Origin: Selaginella tamariscina
Taxonomy: Eukaryota; Streptophyta; Lycopodiopsida; Selaginellales; Selaginellaceae
Assembly (NCBI GenBank): GCA_003024785.1
Contig: PUQB01000414.1
Coordinates: 160,829-224,828 of the forward strand
Length of the DNA: 64,000 nt
Reading direction: 5' to 3'
Shown here: positions 12,235-25,099 of the stretch, piece after piece
Layout of the letters: every line of letters begins with the position of its first letter
Numbering within the stretch: the stretch's first letter is position 1
Translations under genes and position numbers: made by a program
Notes under the pieces: generated by a model
What the model was told of the DNA's origin: nothing
Database searches by the model: none
Seen by the model: only the letters and a program-made list of their open reading frames with translations

Positions 12235-12360
12235 ATTCTAAAGGAATATATGAAAATATATTTAATTAATGTGAACTACTCAATTACTACGTTGAACTAC
12301 TCAATGCAGTACGTTGTAGTTCACATTAATTAAAGTATATTTTTATATATTCTTTAGAAT
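12235..12360. repeat. Inverted repeat (hairpin), arms about 45 bp
   Basis: The arm 12235-12279 is nearly the reverse complement of 12316-12360, both running between ATTCTAAAG-like ends and GTGAACTAC-like inner ends. The loop is about 36 bp and itself contains a small palindrome around ACTACGTTG. It could be a foldback miniature element or a transcript hairpin beside the hAT remnant. Confidence 0.8.
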
Positions 12361-12921
12361 ATTCAATAGCATATTTAGAAATATACTACTATTATAAAAA
12401 GTATTTCTTAAAAAGTTTAAATTAAACCTTCAAACTTTCCTTTTATATTAAATTAAGAAGGCAGTTTTCCTATATTTAAAAAATGTAAAAGGAACCACTT
12501 CCTATAATTATTTCTGGAACCTGAAAATTTAAAAAATAAAACGGTAGCATGTCATAGTCCCCGGAATTTGGCGAACACTGGTGATGCTTCATAAGTTGTG
12601 CAGTTTCACTTGTTTTGTTATACATAAACGCGCACACATCAAGACCATGCAACTAATTTAATTCCTAGTTAATTTCAAAGTACAATTTTCTTAATTATTA
12701 ATTGTATTTAATACAAAGTAAACATATAGATGCTTACATATAGAGCCTCCTCTTCATAGAATTATAATACATTTTCATACTTCAACATAGTATTTATTTA
12801 TGTCTCTTTAAATAATTAAGACTAATTCAAGTCATATAAACAATTGTATGTACAACAAATAGAAATAACTAACATTAAACATAATTAAACCTTATTAACG
12901 AACATTAAACATAAGTGTATT
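12361..12921. other. AT-rich spacer
   Basis: AT-rich sequence without coding sense. Similar ATTCTTTAGAATA-type motifs recur near 57,610-57,680, suggesting a shared small repeat family. Confidence 0.4.
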
Positions 12922-13180
12922 TCACTTGTTAGCGAGCTCTCCTGCAAAGCTCTCAGCTTGGGACTGTAACTCCTGTGTCTTCTCATTATAGCCTGAATTG
13001 AGCAAGCATAGTTGATCTTCATAAACTAATATTAATTTCAATATTAATTGTAATCAAATAAATTAAGTATAGTTAACCTAATAAATGAATATTAATTTAT
13101 ATGTTTGTATCGATTGGCCTTTCTCCACGTTCCATCCGCTTGTCCCTTGCTTGAGCAGCTATTGAAGAGCTTCCAGCCAT
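12922..13180 (-). pseudogene. Fragments of a tomosyn-like R-SNARE coiled coil
   Basis: Two short minus-strand pieces. One starts at ATG 13180 and reads SSIAAQARDKRMERGER before running out of frame. The other, 12992-12922, follows a CAG acceptor and reads YNEKTQELQSQAESFAGELA before a stop. Placed together they resemble the C-terminal R-SNARE-like helix of plant tomosyn/LGL proteins, which regulate SNARE assembly in secretion. There is no seven-bladed beta-propeller region upstream and no clean donor after the first piece. It is probably a gene fragment, perhaps carried or cut by the neighbouring transposon. Identification is by pattern only. Confidence 0.35.
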
Positions 13181-14120
13181 GTCTTATGTGTGTGAGTGTG
13201 AGAGAGAACTTAGTGCGTTATTGCTTGCCTTTCTATATAGCATTGTAGAAATGTGTGCAACCCACATGCATGCATATTGAAGGAATTGCCATACCCAATT
13301 TCTTGAGAAATCTTATTTCTTACAAAAATTAATCTATATACAATAGGTCCATAAAAAACATTTATATCACAATATAATATAATTATTTTAAAAACTATTT
13401 CTATTATGGTTTTTTTAACATTTAACATTTAATAAACTTCATTTATTTCATATACAATATATTATGAATTAAAAATATATTTTTAATTAATATTGTTATT
13501 TTAAAAGGATATATTTTTTATATATGTTTATGACTAAAGTGTATATATGTAAATTTAAAACTTTTAAGAAAAAATATATGTAAATATAAATTTATAATCA
13601 TAAACATGAATATGATAAATTTCAAGGATACAAATGTAATTTCCTTATTAATTATGCTTATAAGAACATGTGCCCATGTGTACAAAATATAACAGACCTG
13701 AATGTCAAAATTTAATAGGTTATATTTGAGACTTAAATATAATAAAATATAAATGAAATTTTTATTAATTTTTTAAAAATATTTTTTAATTTTTAATTTT
13801 GAAATTTACAACGTTTTAAATTAAAGTTCCATGGATATATATCTAAATATAAATTTTAATTAAAATTAATTAGTTCATAATATTTTTAATTTAAATCATA
13901 AACATATATATAGATATATTTTTAGTTAATATTATTATTTTAAAAATTAAAATATTACGATTGAAGTTTTGAAAAGGTATATGTAATTTCAACTTTTTTA
14001 AAAAGGTATATATGTAAATATAAAACTTTTAAGGATTACTCATGTTAACTTTATATCATTAGTAAACTTTAAAGTATTAAATCTTATTAATAAATTGTGA
14101 ATATACACAATATACTAGTT

Positions 14121-14179
<59 letters not shown>

Positions 14180-15116
14180 TCAAAAAGATTCCATTGTATA
14201 ACACGTGCATATCATAAAGATATTTTTATGTATATAATGTGTCTGCCATTACATGTGTATATGTAGTGAATGATAATAATAAATTTATAACTTATATGTA
14301 TTCATATATAACTAACTCGATTGAAATAAACACATTCTTATATATATATATATGTATAGATAAGGGATATTTAAGGTTTTATAAAGGGAGTGAGAGAGCA
14401 AGGTACATCCATATATTCATATAGTTTTTACTTATAATTGAATGAAGAAGTTTTCTTAAATTTTCTTAAGGAAATTTTTTTGGGTTATTAGGATTTTTAA
14501 TTAAAATTTCGTATATTTTTTTTTAACTTTCTATTTACAATCCATAGTTTTATATTAAAAATTGGCATTCTCTTTGAGTTTCTATTGAAAATATGTATTT
14601 CAGTTGAAACTATTTATTTTTTTTTATTTTTCTTTTTCAAATTTGTAACTTTTTTAATTACAAATTTTTGTTCTTTTTAATTCTTTATTGAAACTTTATA
14701 TTTTTTCCCAATACATTATGAGTGTGAAGATGGTAATCTATATGGATAAACATAAAAATGTAACTCTGTCTTAATAAGAAAATAAATATATTTGGTGTAT
14801 ATGTGAATGCTGATGAAAAAATTAATAAACTATCACCAGTTAAGATCGTTCAGTTTGAGTTGTCTTTTTATTTAACATATCTTGCATAATATTAATTGCT
14901 AAAATATGTTAAGACATGCAAAATGTGGTGAATGATTAAGTTTAAATATTTTAAACACAAATTAATATTAGCTAAATTTTATGTTTTCAAAATGTAAAAG
15001 TTATTTTCTTAAAATCTTATATTGGTTAAAGATTAATTAAATTACTAAATTTATAAAAATTTAATTATATATCTAAATTAAGGTTTAATATAAAATTATG
15101 TCCACTGTGCAGTACA
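13181..15116. other. Long AT-rich intergenic region
   Basis: Nearly 2 kb of AT-rich sequence with poly-A/T tracts and no coding sense on either strand. It includes the long (TA)n tract annotated separately. Confidence 0.6.
14122..14176. repeat. (TA)n microsatellite
   Basis: About 27 uninterrupted TA dinucleotides within AT-rich intergenic DNA. Confidence 0.95.
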
Positions 15117-15208
15117 GATCTCAACCGTTGATCTTAAGGTCAAAAAGGGTTTATGAGATCTCAACCGTTGATCTTAAGGTCAAAAAGGGTTTATGAGATC
15201 TCAACCGT
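15117..15208. repeat. 40-bp tandem repeat with AACCGTTGATC motif
   Basis: Two identical 40-bp copies (15117-15156 and 15157-15196), each starting GATCTCAACCGTTGATCTTA, followed by a 12-bp partial third copy. They lie about 200 bp before the likely first exon of the next gene, so they may be promoter repeats. The core AACCGTTGA is a palindrome-like AACGG (MYB-type) site. Confidence 0.9.
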
Positions 15209-15405
15209 CCGTCTAAACGGATTTAAGGGTATATATATGAGAAATTAGGGCCCATAAAGAGGGCGTCGGATTCAAGAGCGTGAGGGTGTCGGATTCAAGA
15301 GCATCGGAGGCACTCTTTCTGCTCATACTCACACAAATTAGATAGTTCGATTAGATTAGCCATTTCCTTTTGCTGCATCCGGCAGCTGTTTCTTTGAGGA
15401 TTCCT

Positions 15406-17517
15406 ATGAATCCGAGCATCGAGATCCTTGAATTCAGAACTGGATCAGCGATTCTATGGATCCGAATGCAGGAAAATCGTCAGATTAGGGATTCTGAGTC
15501 CAATCCGGTTCTGAAAATGGCATGTCGGACGTCTCCCACACAGCACACGCACGCCCTAGTTTGGCTTTGTATAGATGGAGGATATGGAATTGTGTATACA
15601 TTAATATATATATCACTGACGATAAAGAACGCTATATATATAGATAGACACATACACATACGTGCATATGTACCATGTTGTTAACGACATACATTATGGA
15701 AGATATACATAAACATATGCATGTTTGAAATGAACTGATGTTTTCTTTTTTATCAGGTTTTATGCCCATTGATTCAAATACACTCTTCGCAAAGAAGCTT
15801 ACCTAAAGTACACAAAAAGGAAAAATTAAAAGAACAATATGGTCAGTACAAACACACACATATGCAATTTAATATGCATTTGTTAATCTCTCATAATTTA
15901 ATTTTGATTCGGTGTATATTAGGCTTCTTCTACCTTCAAAGATGTCTTCATCCCCGTAGACAATGGGCTTAGCGTGAAACTACCAGACATACGAGTGAAA
16001 GAGAAAGGAGGCCTAGTGTGTGCTCGTCTGGATAATAAACGAGGCTCAAAACCCATTATGGTAAACCTAAAACAATATATTATTTACGCATTTAGATACA
16101 TACATAAATACACCATAGTTTTTTTATATATAGATATAAAAATATAACTTTCACTGTAATAATAATAATAAACGATTCTATTTGTTTAATATATAAATAA
16201 ATAAATTGTATACCATGTCCCTGTTGAAGTAGAAAATCTCACTCAGAAATTGCTGTTTTGAGCATATTACTTTCAAGATTCATAATAAAATTTAAACAAT
16301 GCATAATCTTTGGAGTAGAAATTCTCATTTGCAACCAGTGTGGACAACACAATGCATTATTGTTATATGAGAAACACACTCCTTAATATGTTAAGCAAGC
16401 CGCAACTCTTTGTACTTTCTGTCAAAGTAAAAATGCTTTATATATAATGCTATAATATATATAATAAGAATGAACATGTTTTAATAAACACTAATATGTT
16501 TTATAATTAGACGGAGCTTGTTACAATTGAAGGCATTGTCATAGTTTTATCAATCGACATCCCATACAAGATTCACAAGAGTAAGTGAAGAATATTACAC
16601 ACATAACTCTATAAAATGATATTCTTTTGTATTTTGTTTTCAGAGGCTAGTCTATTTGCTTCAGTGAGGCACGTCTTCTTACGGAAGTTTTTGGAAGAAA
16701 CTATTCGAGAGCTTGGATTTTCAGTTGCAGCCCTGGTAATAGCATTTGACAGGTATGAAACATATAATATTGTCAACATAAGATGCATATATATATAAGT
16801 ATGTGTTATAATGCTTACAGTTATGTGTTTTTTAAGGACGGAAAAACGTTTACAAACAGAAATGCAAGAGAGGTTACAAAGTCCTCAAAAATATAAGTAT
16901 GATGAAGAGGAAGACAAGGACCATCCGCTTCACACTTTGGAGGTATTTTAATTAATTTATAAATGTTTGAAGTTTTTTTGATATACTTATTAAAACACAA
17001 ATGCACAGATGTATGATACATACTTGTTTATGTAGCACAACCTTTGGGCTACGGATTTAAATGCCCATGTAGCAGCCGTGTATGGGAATCAGGTTATTTC
17101 TTATGGAAGTGGCTGTTTTATTCCTGTTGTGATGAATGGGCAAGGCATGCAGGTATGTATAATTTGTATATTGCAATATATGTGCATGTATATGTGATAA
17201 CTGAAATATTGTTCGTGTAGTGGTTGAAGGAGGAGCCAATTCCTTTAGAGGTAATATTTAATTAATGATTTGAATTGATATTTACTAAATGTATATTTAT
17301 TTATTTTATTTTTTTATTGTTAGAAAGACGATCTCCTTATGTTGCTACCTAAGACCTGGAGTGGTAAAGATGATACAATTTTAGAAACAACGAAAATCAG
17401 CGTAAGTACATGTTATGTTGTGGACTATAATAAATGTATATAATGCAGGATTTCAAGCTTCGCAATACTTTGGTGGGTTTGTCTAAATTGATACAAGTGA
17501 CGAATCGGTGTTTGTAG
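15406..17517 (+). CDS. Unidentified multi-exon gene, 3' exons clean
   Basis: I do not recognise the family. Eight downstream exons splice perfectly in phase: 15923-16060, 16511-16580, 16644-16752, 16837-16942, 17036-17152, 17221-17250, 17324-17401 and 17449-17517 (stop). The product includes FKDVFIPVDNGLSVKLPDI, TELVTIEGIVIVLSIDIPYK, SLFASVRHVFLRKFLEETI, LGFSVAALVIAFDR, HNLWATDLNAHVAAVYGNQ, GSGCFIPVVMNGQGMQWLKE and LLMLLPKTWSGKDD. It looks globular and soluble, with alternating strands and helices. The 5' part is uncertain: an open stretch from 15406 (MNPSIEILEF) and an exon around 15758-15841 lie upstream, but no phase joins them cleanly to 15923, so a base may be missing there. No frameshift is seen in the eight listed exons. 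Confidence 0.75.
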
Positions 17518-18070
17518 TGTGTAAATTACAATGTTGTGTGTTTCTATTAAATTCCAATATTTAGTGCGTACATAGATAGCTAACTAATACAAGGGCTATA
17601 ATAAGTATATTAGCATACATAAAGTATTTAAAAGTTGCATAAACTTGAACATCCATATACACACACTTAAACACCGCGTGTACACACACAAAAAACAAAG
17701 ACCCCAAGGGTCGTACATGAAGTAGGCATGTAAGTCTTTATATGTGTGTGTGTATAGATATAAATATATATATATATAATTTCCTAAAGATGAGGTGTGT
17801 GTGGGTGGCTTTAACATGAGGCGTGTGTGTATACAATATATTAGTTTATATTTAAAAGTAACCCTTCAAAATGATATATATACGGACAGGATTAGGGCTC
17901 GTGGATTGAGAGCTGGAATATACAAGGTATATCATATACATGTAAAACCATGTATATGATCATAAACAACGTTAATTGGTTACATATAACATGATACAAA
18001 CCTTGCAAAATACATGTACGGCTTCATGTACACACTGCAAAAAGTACATGCTGGTATGGTATGAAAGAAT
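17518..18070. other. Convergent intergenic region
   Basis: Spacer between the unidentified gene (+) and AUG5 (-), with CA/TG-rich simple sequence around 17650-17770. It contains the 3' ends of both genes and nothing else recognisable. Confidence 0.5.
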
Positions 18071-18554
18071 TTACAGGAGCTGCTTCTCGTAGAAAGCATT
18101 CTGGAGCTGCTTCACGTGAGCAAGCCACGCGGCCACATTTTGACCATCCACCGTTATCCAATCCACGGCTGTCGCTGCTGGCTGTTCCCACCATTCATTC
18201 ACCTGTATCAATACACACGCACACGTACACACGCATGAGAGCAGAAGTGCGTGTGCGTGCGGCGAGTTCGGTATACGTACAACTATGCTATAACACTGAT
18301 TGAGATATGGTGTAGATATATGTATACATTAAAATATGACTCACCAGGCCTCGGACTCGCATGCAATCTTCCAAACATTTCTGTGCTTCTTGGACGGCGT
18401 GTTTTAGATCGGGTAGCCACTCCTGAAGAGCAATAAGTTCTTGCTCCTTGGTCATGTCAGCACACGCATTTGCTTCCTAAAACAACCAAGTTCTGAGATG
18501 TGTGTGCGTGTGTAGAATATATTATTAATTCATGATATATTACCTTGTAAACTT

Positions 18555-18607
<53 letters not shown>

Positions 18608-19281
18608 CGGTGGATTTAATGAGTTATGAAAAGCACATACACCGTAGTGATTGTTGAAGCCAGAATTCATAACATATACCATGAATCATTCGTGAATGTC
18701 ACATTGCATCTACATGTAAATATTTGTACCTTTCATATTCAGGTCGGGAAGCATTTGCCGCAGCCAGTAGTGTCCTTCCGCTACCTACAAGATCTCGTAG
18801 CGTTTGGACCATGTTGATGGACTTCGCAAGATTGTCTAGAAGATTAGCAGGCGATGTACAAGGCCTCAAACAAAACCTCAATGCTTCCACAATAGCAACC
18901 ATACCAGCATCTTGTGTTTCAGATCCTGATACAAACGTAATCTATAATTAAGTATAACAAATCATATTAAGCTAACCATATCAAGCAATACACAATTAAG
19001 TCTATCACCTATTTGATGTATATCTAATTGATATATATCAAATATGCATCATCTCCCTCCTCCTACTCCCTCCCTCCCTCACACACAAATAAATAATACT
19101 CGCATGCAACATATATACCTGACGAATATTGAGATGCGGCAGCGATTCGACAAATGGACGGCATCGCAGACGGGTCGCCTGCACCAGCTCTAGCAGCCAT
19201 CATATCTGCATTCCTTTCTGCTGCAGCTATTGTCTCTGGACCGATACTAGTGCTTATCCCCATTGCCTCCAAAAGAGCCTG

Positions 19282-19320
<39 letters not shown>

Positions 19321-22300
19321 TTCTATGTAAATTTGTACCCAACCTAAACATTATAACCGATCTCTCTCTCTCTCACTACATACATACATGTGTGTGTGTG
19401 TGTGTGCGCGTGCGTGCGTATGGATGTGACTACATATGTAACATGTTGATATTACCTGGCTATGTATTACACATAACACATTTCTTTATAGGATAGACAC
19501 ATAATACAGCATGTGGAACATGTAAAGATATAGTATAATATAATGCATTAGCACATCTCAACAGCATGTATAAATATACACGTATATATACCATGTGAGA
19601 CGTGCACTAGCAACTAACATGTATGAATTAGTTCCACCCACACCCACACACCCACACGTGCCTCTGTGTTACCTGGGGGTGACAGGAAGCATATATAATC
19701 TGTTGTCTGGACTCCGCAAGAAAATCGTGGCCTCTCGTTCAAGTAAATCTCGAGCATTGGCAGCTTTTTCTTGTACCATGTTACACAGTGGAACTATTGT
19801 GTTTGCGGAATGCTCCAAAGCTGCACTTGCGTGTCGTTCCCATGATGATGCAGCTGCCTACAAAAAAGTATAATGGTATCAAACGAATAAAATGACAATG
19901 GAAGATACATAATAACGTATTAGAAAATGTAGAAGTTTATGAGCTGTTTATGCAATTTTCCTAAATTTTTTCGCTAAACGTAAACACAATATAGAGTCAT
20001 ATCGGGATATGTTCTCCTCTGTTTGAACTAAATATCTATATACACACATACACATACACACGCACATACGCACGCAGCAGGCACACACACAAGTACCTAC
20101 CATGTTCGTTCGAATAAGAGCAGTGTATATGGACTCTAGCTCCATACGGCGAGCATCAAATTCCTCAATTCTTTTCCACTTTTGCCTTAAAGAATCCTCC
20201 GCTTGCTTTCGTTCTTCGCATAGCTTCTTTAAACGCTGAACTTCACATGACAAAGTTGCAACACTTGCCTTCACTCCTGCTAACTGCCGCTCTTTGGAAT
20301 ATACCTCTAGCTATATAGTAATCACGTAAAAAATGATACATAACAGATATCATATATAACGTATACAAATGATATAAGACAGCACTGATATTGACGTATC
20401 ATTGTTAAAACGATGGAAACACCTCTCCCTAAACGTCTGTCTGGTTTATATACCTACAGAGTATGTCTGTTAGATTTATGATGAATACTACAACGTTCAT
20501 GTGTATGTGTGGTATCTCTCTACATTCTTCTCAAAGATTCAGGTATATATATATATATAACAATGTATGCATGTTTATATATATGTACTCATATACTTTC
20601 AATTATGTAACTCATGTCCCTACAAAATAATAATAGGGCAAACTACTGAAAATTACAGTAAAAACCACTCCACCCTTATATGCATTACAGTTACATATAT
20701 ACACACATTTTTCGAAGTTCAAAATGAAACACTATGTGTATTACATATGTATGTACATACGTAACGTTGTATATGCGCGTATATATGGGTTGCTTATACC
20801 TGTAAGGATATACATAAGTTAGGTATGTGTGAGAATCAGATGTATCACATCCATATCATATAAAATGCATATATACGCACTACACATATAGACGTACACA
20901 ATAGCTATTCCCTTTGCACTTGGAATGTGCATATTAAAATCACGAGGGCGCGTAATATAACTAACCCATAATGGTTTTCTAGCAGTCTTCCGTAAATAAT
21001 AAATCACATACACGCGCGGGTGCACACACACTCACACGGAGTTGGTTTACCTCTAATTGTCGAAGTCCTCCCTCGTTATCCACCAACTCCCCATTAAGAG
21101 CTCCATGTTGCATTGATTTCAACAAACTCTCGCTTAATGCTTTTGCTTCAGCAGCTTGATTAAGTGCCTCTTCTGTTGCCATGAACTGCTGCACATGAGC
21201 TTTCTGCAAAAAAATAGATAACAACCACATAAAACCATCTAAATGTATGTGTGTGCTTACATATGTACGTCTGCTTCTATCGACAGTACACAAACACACA
21301 CACACACACACAACCTGTCTTTCACGAAGTTGCCAGTTAGTTCTCCTGTTCGACATGTCTAATCCGACACGACTGCTAAGCTTTTTCCCAGAAGGGGTCT
21401 CGTCAGGGTCTGTTGAAAGATCCTCTGTTATTTTGTTGTTCTCGTACTTATATCTGCAAAAACCGACTCTTGTTAAATAACGGTCCATTTATTTCATGTG
21501 CAGTATAAACCCCGTAATTTTAACTAATAATAATAATAATTAATGTTAATTGTTGTTAACAGTGTTACATGACAATCTGTATCTGTAAATATATATCCTA
21601 CACACATTACACACCGCTTAAAACCTTTCGTATCATATGCTTAATTAACAAAACGTGCCCATATCTCTAAAGAAAAATGTAGTGTGGCACGAGTTTTACA
21701 TGATAAGGAATGTATAAACAGCAACTTAGATTTAAAGTTATATAGCAACTTAACAAGTATGACTTAATTTACTTGTTAAAAGACTTAAATATACATCTAT
21801 GTATATACAAATATCAATATATACATTCATATTCGTAACAGTAAAATGTACATGGATACATATAAATATGTATATGTATATGTTAAGCATATGTGTAGAT
21901 ATGCATAACATACATAGATACACATGCATATACAGACGCATAAACATACATACCTTAGCTTCTCTGCATCTGCTCTGATGTCAATCCTTTCAGTTTCCTT
22001 GGTGATCATAGCAACAACACGAGCAGTGTAAGTTGCGATTGCACGTAGGAGCTGTGCAGGATTCTTCAAAAGGCTTTGCGCAGATTCCTTAATCTCATCC
22101 GATAACGCTTCTTCCACGTCAAAGCCCAACTTTGCAACTTCTAGCTGAGCTTCTCCTTGTGACTCTCTTCCTTCATATGCAGGAAATGTACTTTTTATCT
22201 GGCAATAATAAGAACCATTGTTCTTAATACAATATAGTAATAATAATAATAGGAAGAGAAATGCAAACATGTATATAAACTATGTAGTCAGACATGCAGC

Positions 22301-22330
22301 TAGTTTATATGTACAATACACATGTTATAT

Positions 22331-22377
<47 letters not shown>

Positions 22378-22894
22378 CTTTCCTTATATATATATATATA
22401 TATTATATATATAATATATTATAATATATATATATATACATATATATATTTGTATGTAGTTAATTACATGACTACAGTTTCATATACAAGGAGTATCATT
22501 TTACCTTTTCAGTTATTTGTGAGGCTAGCAATTCGCAAGCCTTTCGTATACTGCGTTCTTGTGCAGTCTCTATGAAGATCTGATCATCGGTTACATGCCC
22601 ACCAACTTTCATCGACGTGGCAAAGACAGCATTTTCCTGTTCTTTTCTAAATTCTGCTTCTTTTCTTAGTTTTCCCCTTTGTGCTTCCCTTGCATGATCA
22701 ACGTATCTATGCAGTCTCCTACGATATTCTGCAAATATCCTCACTGTCTGTTCACATCTTTGGTCATATGACTCAAGCTGGACTTGCTTGTGCCTGAGGA
22801 TAACATTAAATTGTTATTTTATATACATACCAGCTAATTAATATATAACCAAACTATCACTTATCTATAGACTAAGAGATTAACGCATACATAA

Positions 22895-22941
<47 letters not shown>

Positions 22942-23951
22942 AGAGAGAGAGAGAACTACCTAGAACTTCGTACAATATAACTTATTAATAGTTCTAGTAC
23001 TTTCAGATGTCTTCAAAATGTTTTGTCCTTGAACTTGATTAATATTATCATTAACTTTTAGTACGTTGGTAGCATACGTGTACTATATTGCTCGTGTGTG
23101 TCTGTAAGTTCAGTATACACACGTGACTCTGTTTAGAATAAGCTATCCGGCTCCACAGATCATTAAATCATTAATTGATATAAGGCACTTCAACAGAAGA
23201 ACATACAATTTTTCTCATTTAAAGTGGATTCATAACAGATAATTACTCAATTGCGCGTGTTTAAAATTAATAAATCTGTTATGAAATGCCTAGGTTTTCA
23301 TCGGTTTTAAACAATCTAGGCTAAATCTAATTACCCCGTGATTTACACACACACATACAGAGTACCTGGAATTGGATTTGTCGTCCAGGACTCGTTGTCG
23401 CTCGGCCTCCTCCCGCGACAGATCCAACATTCTGCTCTTGAGATCCTTCTGCAATCTGTTCAAGACATTCCGAAGCCGCTCGACCTCCTTCTCGGCATTA
23501 TCCCTCTCTCGGATAGCGCGCTCTTTAGAGTCCTCGTTTTCGGCCGATTTCTGGCTGTTCTTCCTCGCATTCTCTGTTCCATTGGTGAAACGGCAGCGGG
23601 TCAGACTTCTAAATCAGAGAAAATGCATTTCCGTAGCAAAAACGGGACTTTACACTCACGACTCACATTTTTCCAGCTTACCTTTGGATTTCTTCTTCGG
23701 AATCGTGCTGCCGTTGTCAATCTCCTCGATCTTTGGAGAAACCGCACTGCCTGCGCCATGAACATGGATGTTCTTCCGCACATTCTCCACTGTTCTCTCC
23801 GATTTTACCCTTTCAAGCAGGAATTTCCATACCGGGAGCATGTTCCCCGGCATAGCCGCCGCAGCGCCTCCGGTGACGGCAATGCATGATCTCCCGCCGA
23901 TCTGTAGCCCATCTCCTGCTGCAGCCATTCATAGATCGCCTTCCCATCCAT
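18071..23951 (-). CDS. AUG5: Augmin complex subunit 5 (HAUS5-like)
   Basis: AUG5 is a subunit of the plant augmin complex, which recruits gamma-tubulin to existing microtubules for branching nucleation in spindle and phragmoplast. Twelve exons: 23951-23682, 23573-23366, 22793-22505, 22198-21954, 21453-21315, 21203-21051, 20310-20101, 19857-19673, 19278-19119, 18925-18730, 18476-18345 and 18202-18071. Landmarks matching the family are [13 protein letters not shown] and [20 protein letters not shown] near the N-terminus, then [35 protein letters not shown] and [32 protein letters not shown] spans exons 5-6, then [17 protein letters not shown], and the terminal [20 protein letters not shown]. 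The predicted length of about 773 residues is close to Arabidopsis AUG5. Three frame slips fit single-base losses in runs: G at 23845-23848, C at 19675-19679 and A at 18469-18471. The start at 23951 is chosen because it encodes the conserved N-terminus. Long coiled-coil segments fill the middle. Confidence 0.95.
18565..18608. repeat. (TA)n(GA)n microsatellite in an AUG5 intron
   Basis: About eight TA followed by about twelve GA dinucleotides inside the intron between exons 10 and 11. Confidence 0.85.
19284..19318. repeat. (TA)n microsatellite in an AUG5 intron
   Basis: About 17 TA dinucleotides beginning within 6 bp of the acceptor of AUG5 exon 9, in the place where a polypyrimidine tract would be expected. 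Confidence 0.9.
22330..22374. repeat. (GATA)n(GA)n microsatellite in an AUG5 intron
   Basis: Short GATA repeats running into about 18 GA dinucleotides, followed within 15 bp by TA-rich near-palindromic sequence (22386-22450). It lies in the intron between exons 3 and 4. Confidence 0.9.
22901..22958. repeat. (CA)n(TA)n(GA)n compound microsatellite in an AUG5 intron
   Basis: CA, TA and GA runs in that order inside the intron between exons 2 and 3, the same order as in the carrier gene intron near 50.6 kb. Confidence 0.85.
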
Positions 23952-23961
23952 AAACCCTACA
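23952..23961 (-). promoter_or_regulatory. Telobox abutting the AUG5 start codon
   Basis: The minus strand reads GTAGGGTTT directly followed by the AUG5 ATG, so an AAACCCTA telobox touches the start codon. A telobox in the 5' leader is also seen at the SET, EF1B-gamma and carrier genes. Confidence 0.55.
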
Positions 23962-25099
23962 ACCCAATGTCTTACATTTTAATTGTTGCTTTAAATGTAT
24001 ATTTTAAGGTATAAACTAGGATTGCTGACTCGATAGGTTTCGTAACCTTCTACATGTTGGGTATTTTTCTTCTCTTTTTCTCTACGATGGTCCCATGGAG
24101 CAACAATGGTAGTAAAATCACAAGTGTATATAAAGCAATTACTCGGTGTCTTGGCACAACAAACTCACAATCTAACAAAGTATAATCTTCATCTTAGCCC
24201 CACTTCTTCTGGGGAGCGACTGCGGAAGACACACATGCCTAACAAAGATGTTTGGATTGAGCACTTTCATACAGTGACTCCATATCACCGTCCGTTAGCT
24301 TTGTAAATTTGGTGCATTTGTTGCATTGTAATCTCTAGCATCCAAGACAACAACTGATTATCTTCGTCCACATTGGTAATTACATTTGAATGTCAAATGC
24401 CTCTGTGTCGTTGGATGAAGATTTATAATTACATTTGAATGTCATGCAAATGCTTCTGTGTCGTTGGATGAAGATTTATAATTACAATATAAGGGTGGTG
24501 AAACATTTATACAATTTGGAGTACGTTTGAAGATCTAAGTTACTCCTAATATATCAAAGATGATCAAGATAGGACTATTTTATTAAGTATTTATTTGTCA
24601 TAACACGGTCCTCTCTTCTTAATCGGAAAAGTCGATTGGTGTTATATAAAAGAAACCGTTTTTATTACTTAAAAGTCAAGTGATTACGTAAGTAAGAACC
24701 GTGATACTCACCACCGTTGCATGCCCTCGTCCACAAACTTAAGGGTTGTTATTATCACCAGGCCCACTACTCCTTTTTTCGAGTGAATCGTAGATGGCCT
24801 AGTCATTAGTGGCCATATGATAGATCTCATTATATAATGAAATAGCTTAGTGAGGATTAACTCATTTACTTGGGTATGAGGCCTATTCATTAGTGATGAG
24901 AAATGACATTATTATGATAAATCTTATTATATTTGGTGCATAAGGTACACAAATTCATTTTTGATAAAAATAAACTTAAATTAATTTTTGTTATAACATT
25001 ATCCCTCTCCCTTTAATCATAAATATTAAAAGTCAATTGGTGTTACAAAGACTTTTATATTATTTAATTAGGTGACCATAATTTACTTAAGTCGACTGG
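23962..25099. other. Intergenic DNA with degraded repeats
   Basis: Contains the AUG5 promoter and AT-rich, repeat-like sequence. Related stretches with GTCAATTGGTGTTA-like motifs occur near 24,630, 25,030 and 40,600, suggesting fragments of one dispersed repeat. No gene recognised. Confidence 0.45.
24377..24482. repeat. About 50-bp tandem duplication
   Basis: Two adjacent copies sharing AATTACATTTGAATGTCA and CTGTGTCGTTGGATGAAGAT; the second has a short insertion (GC) and a single-base difference. Confidence 0.9.
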
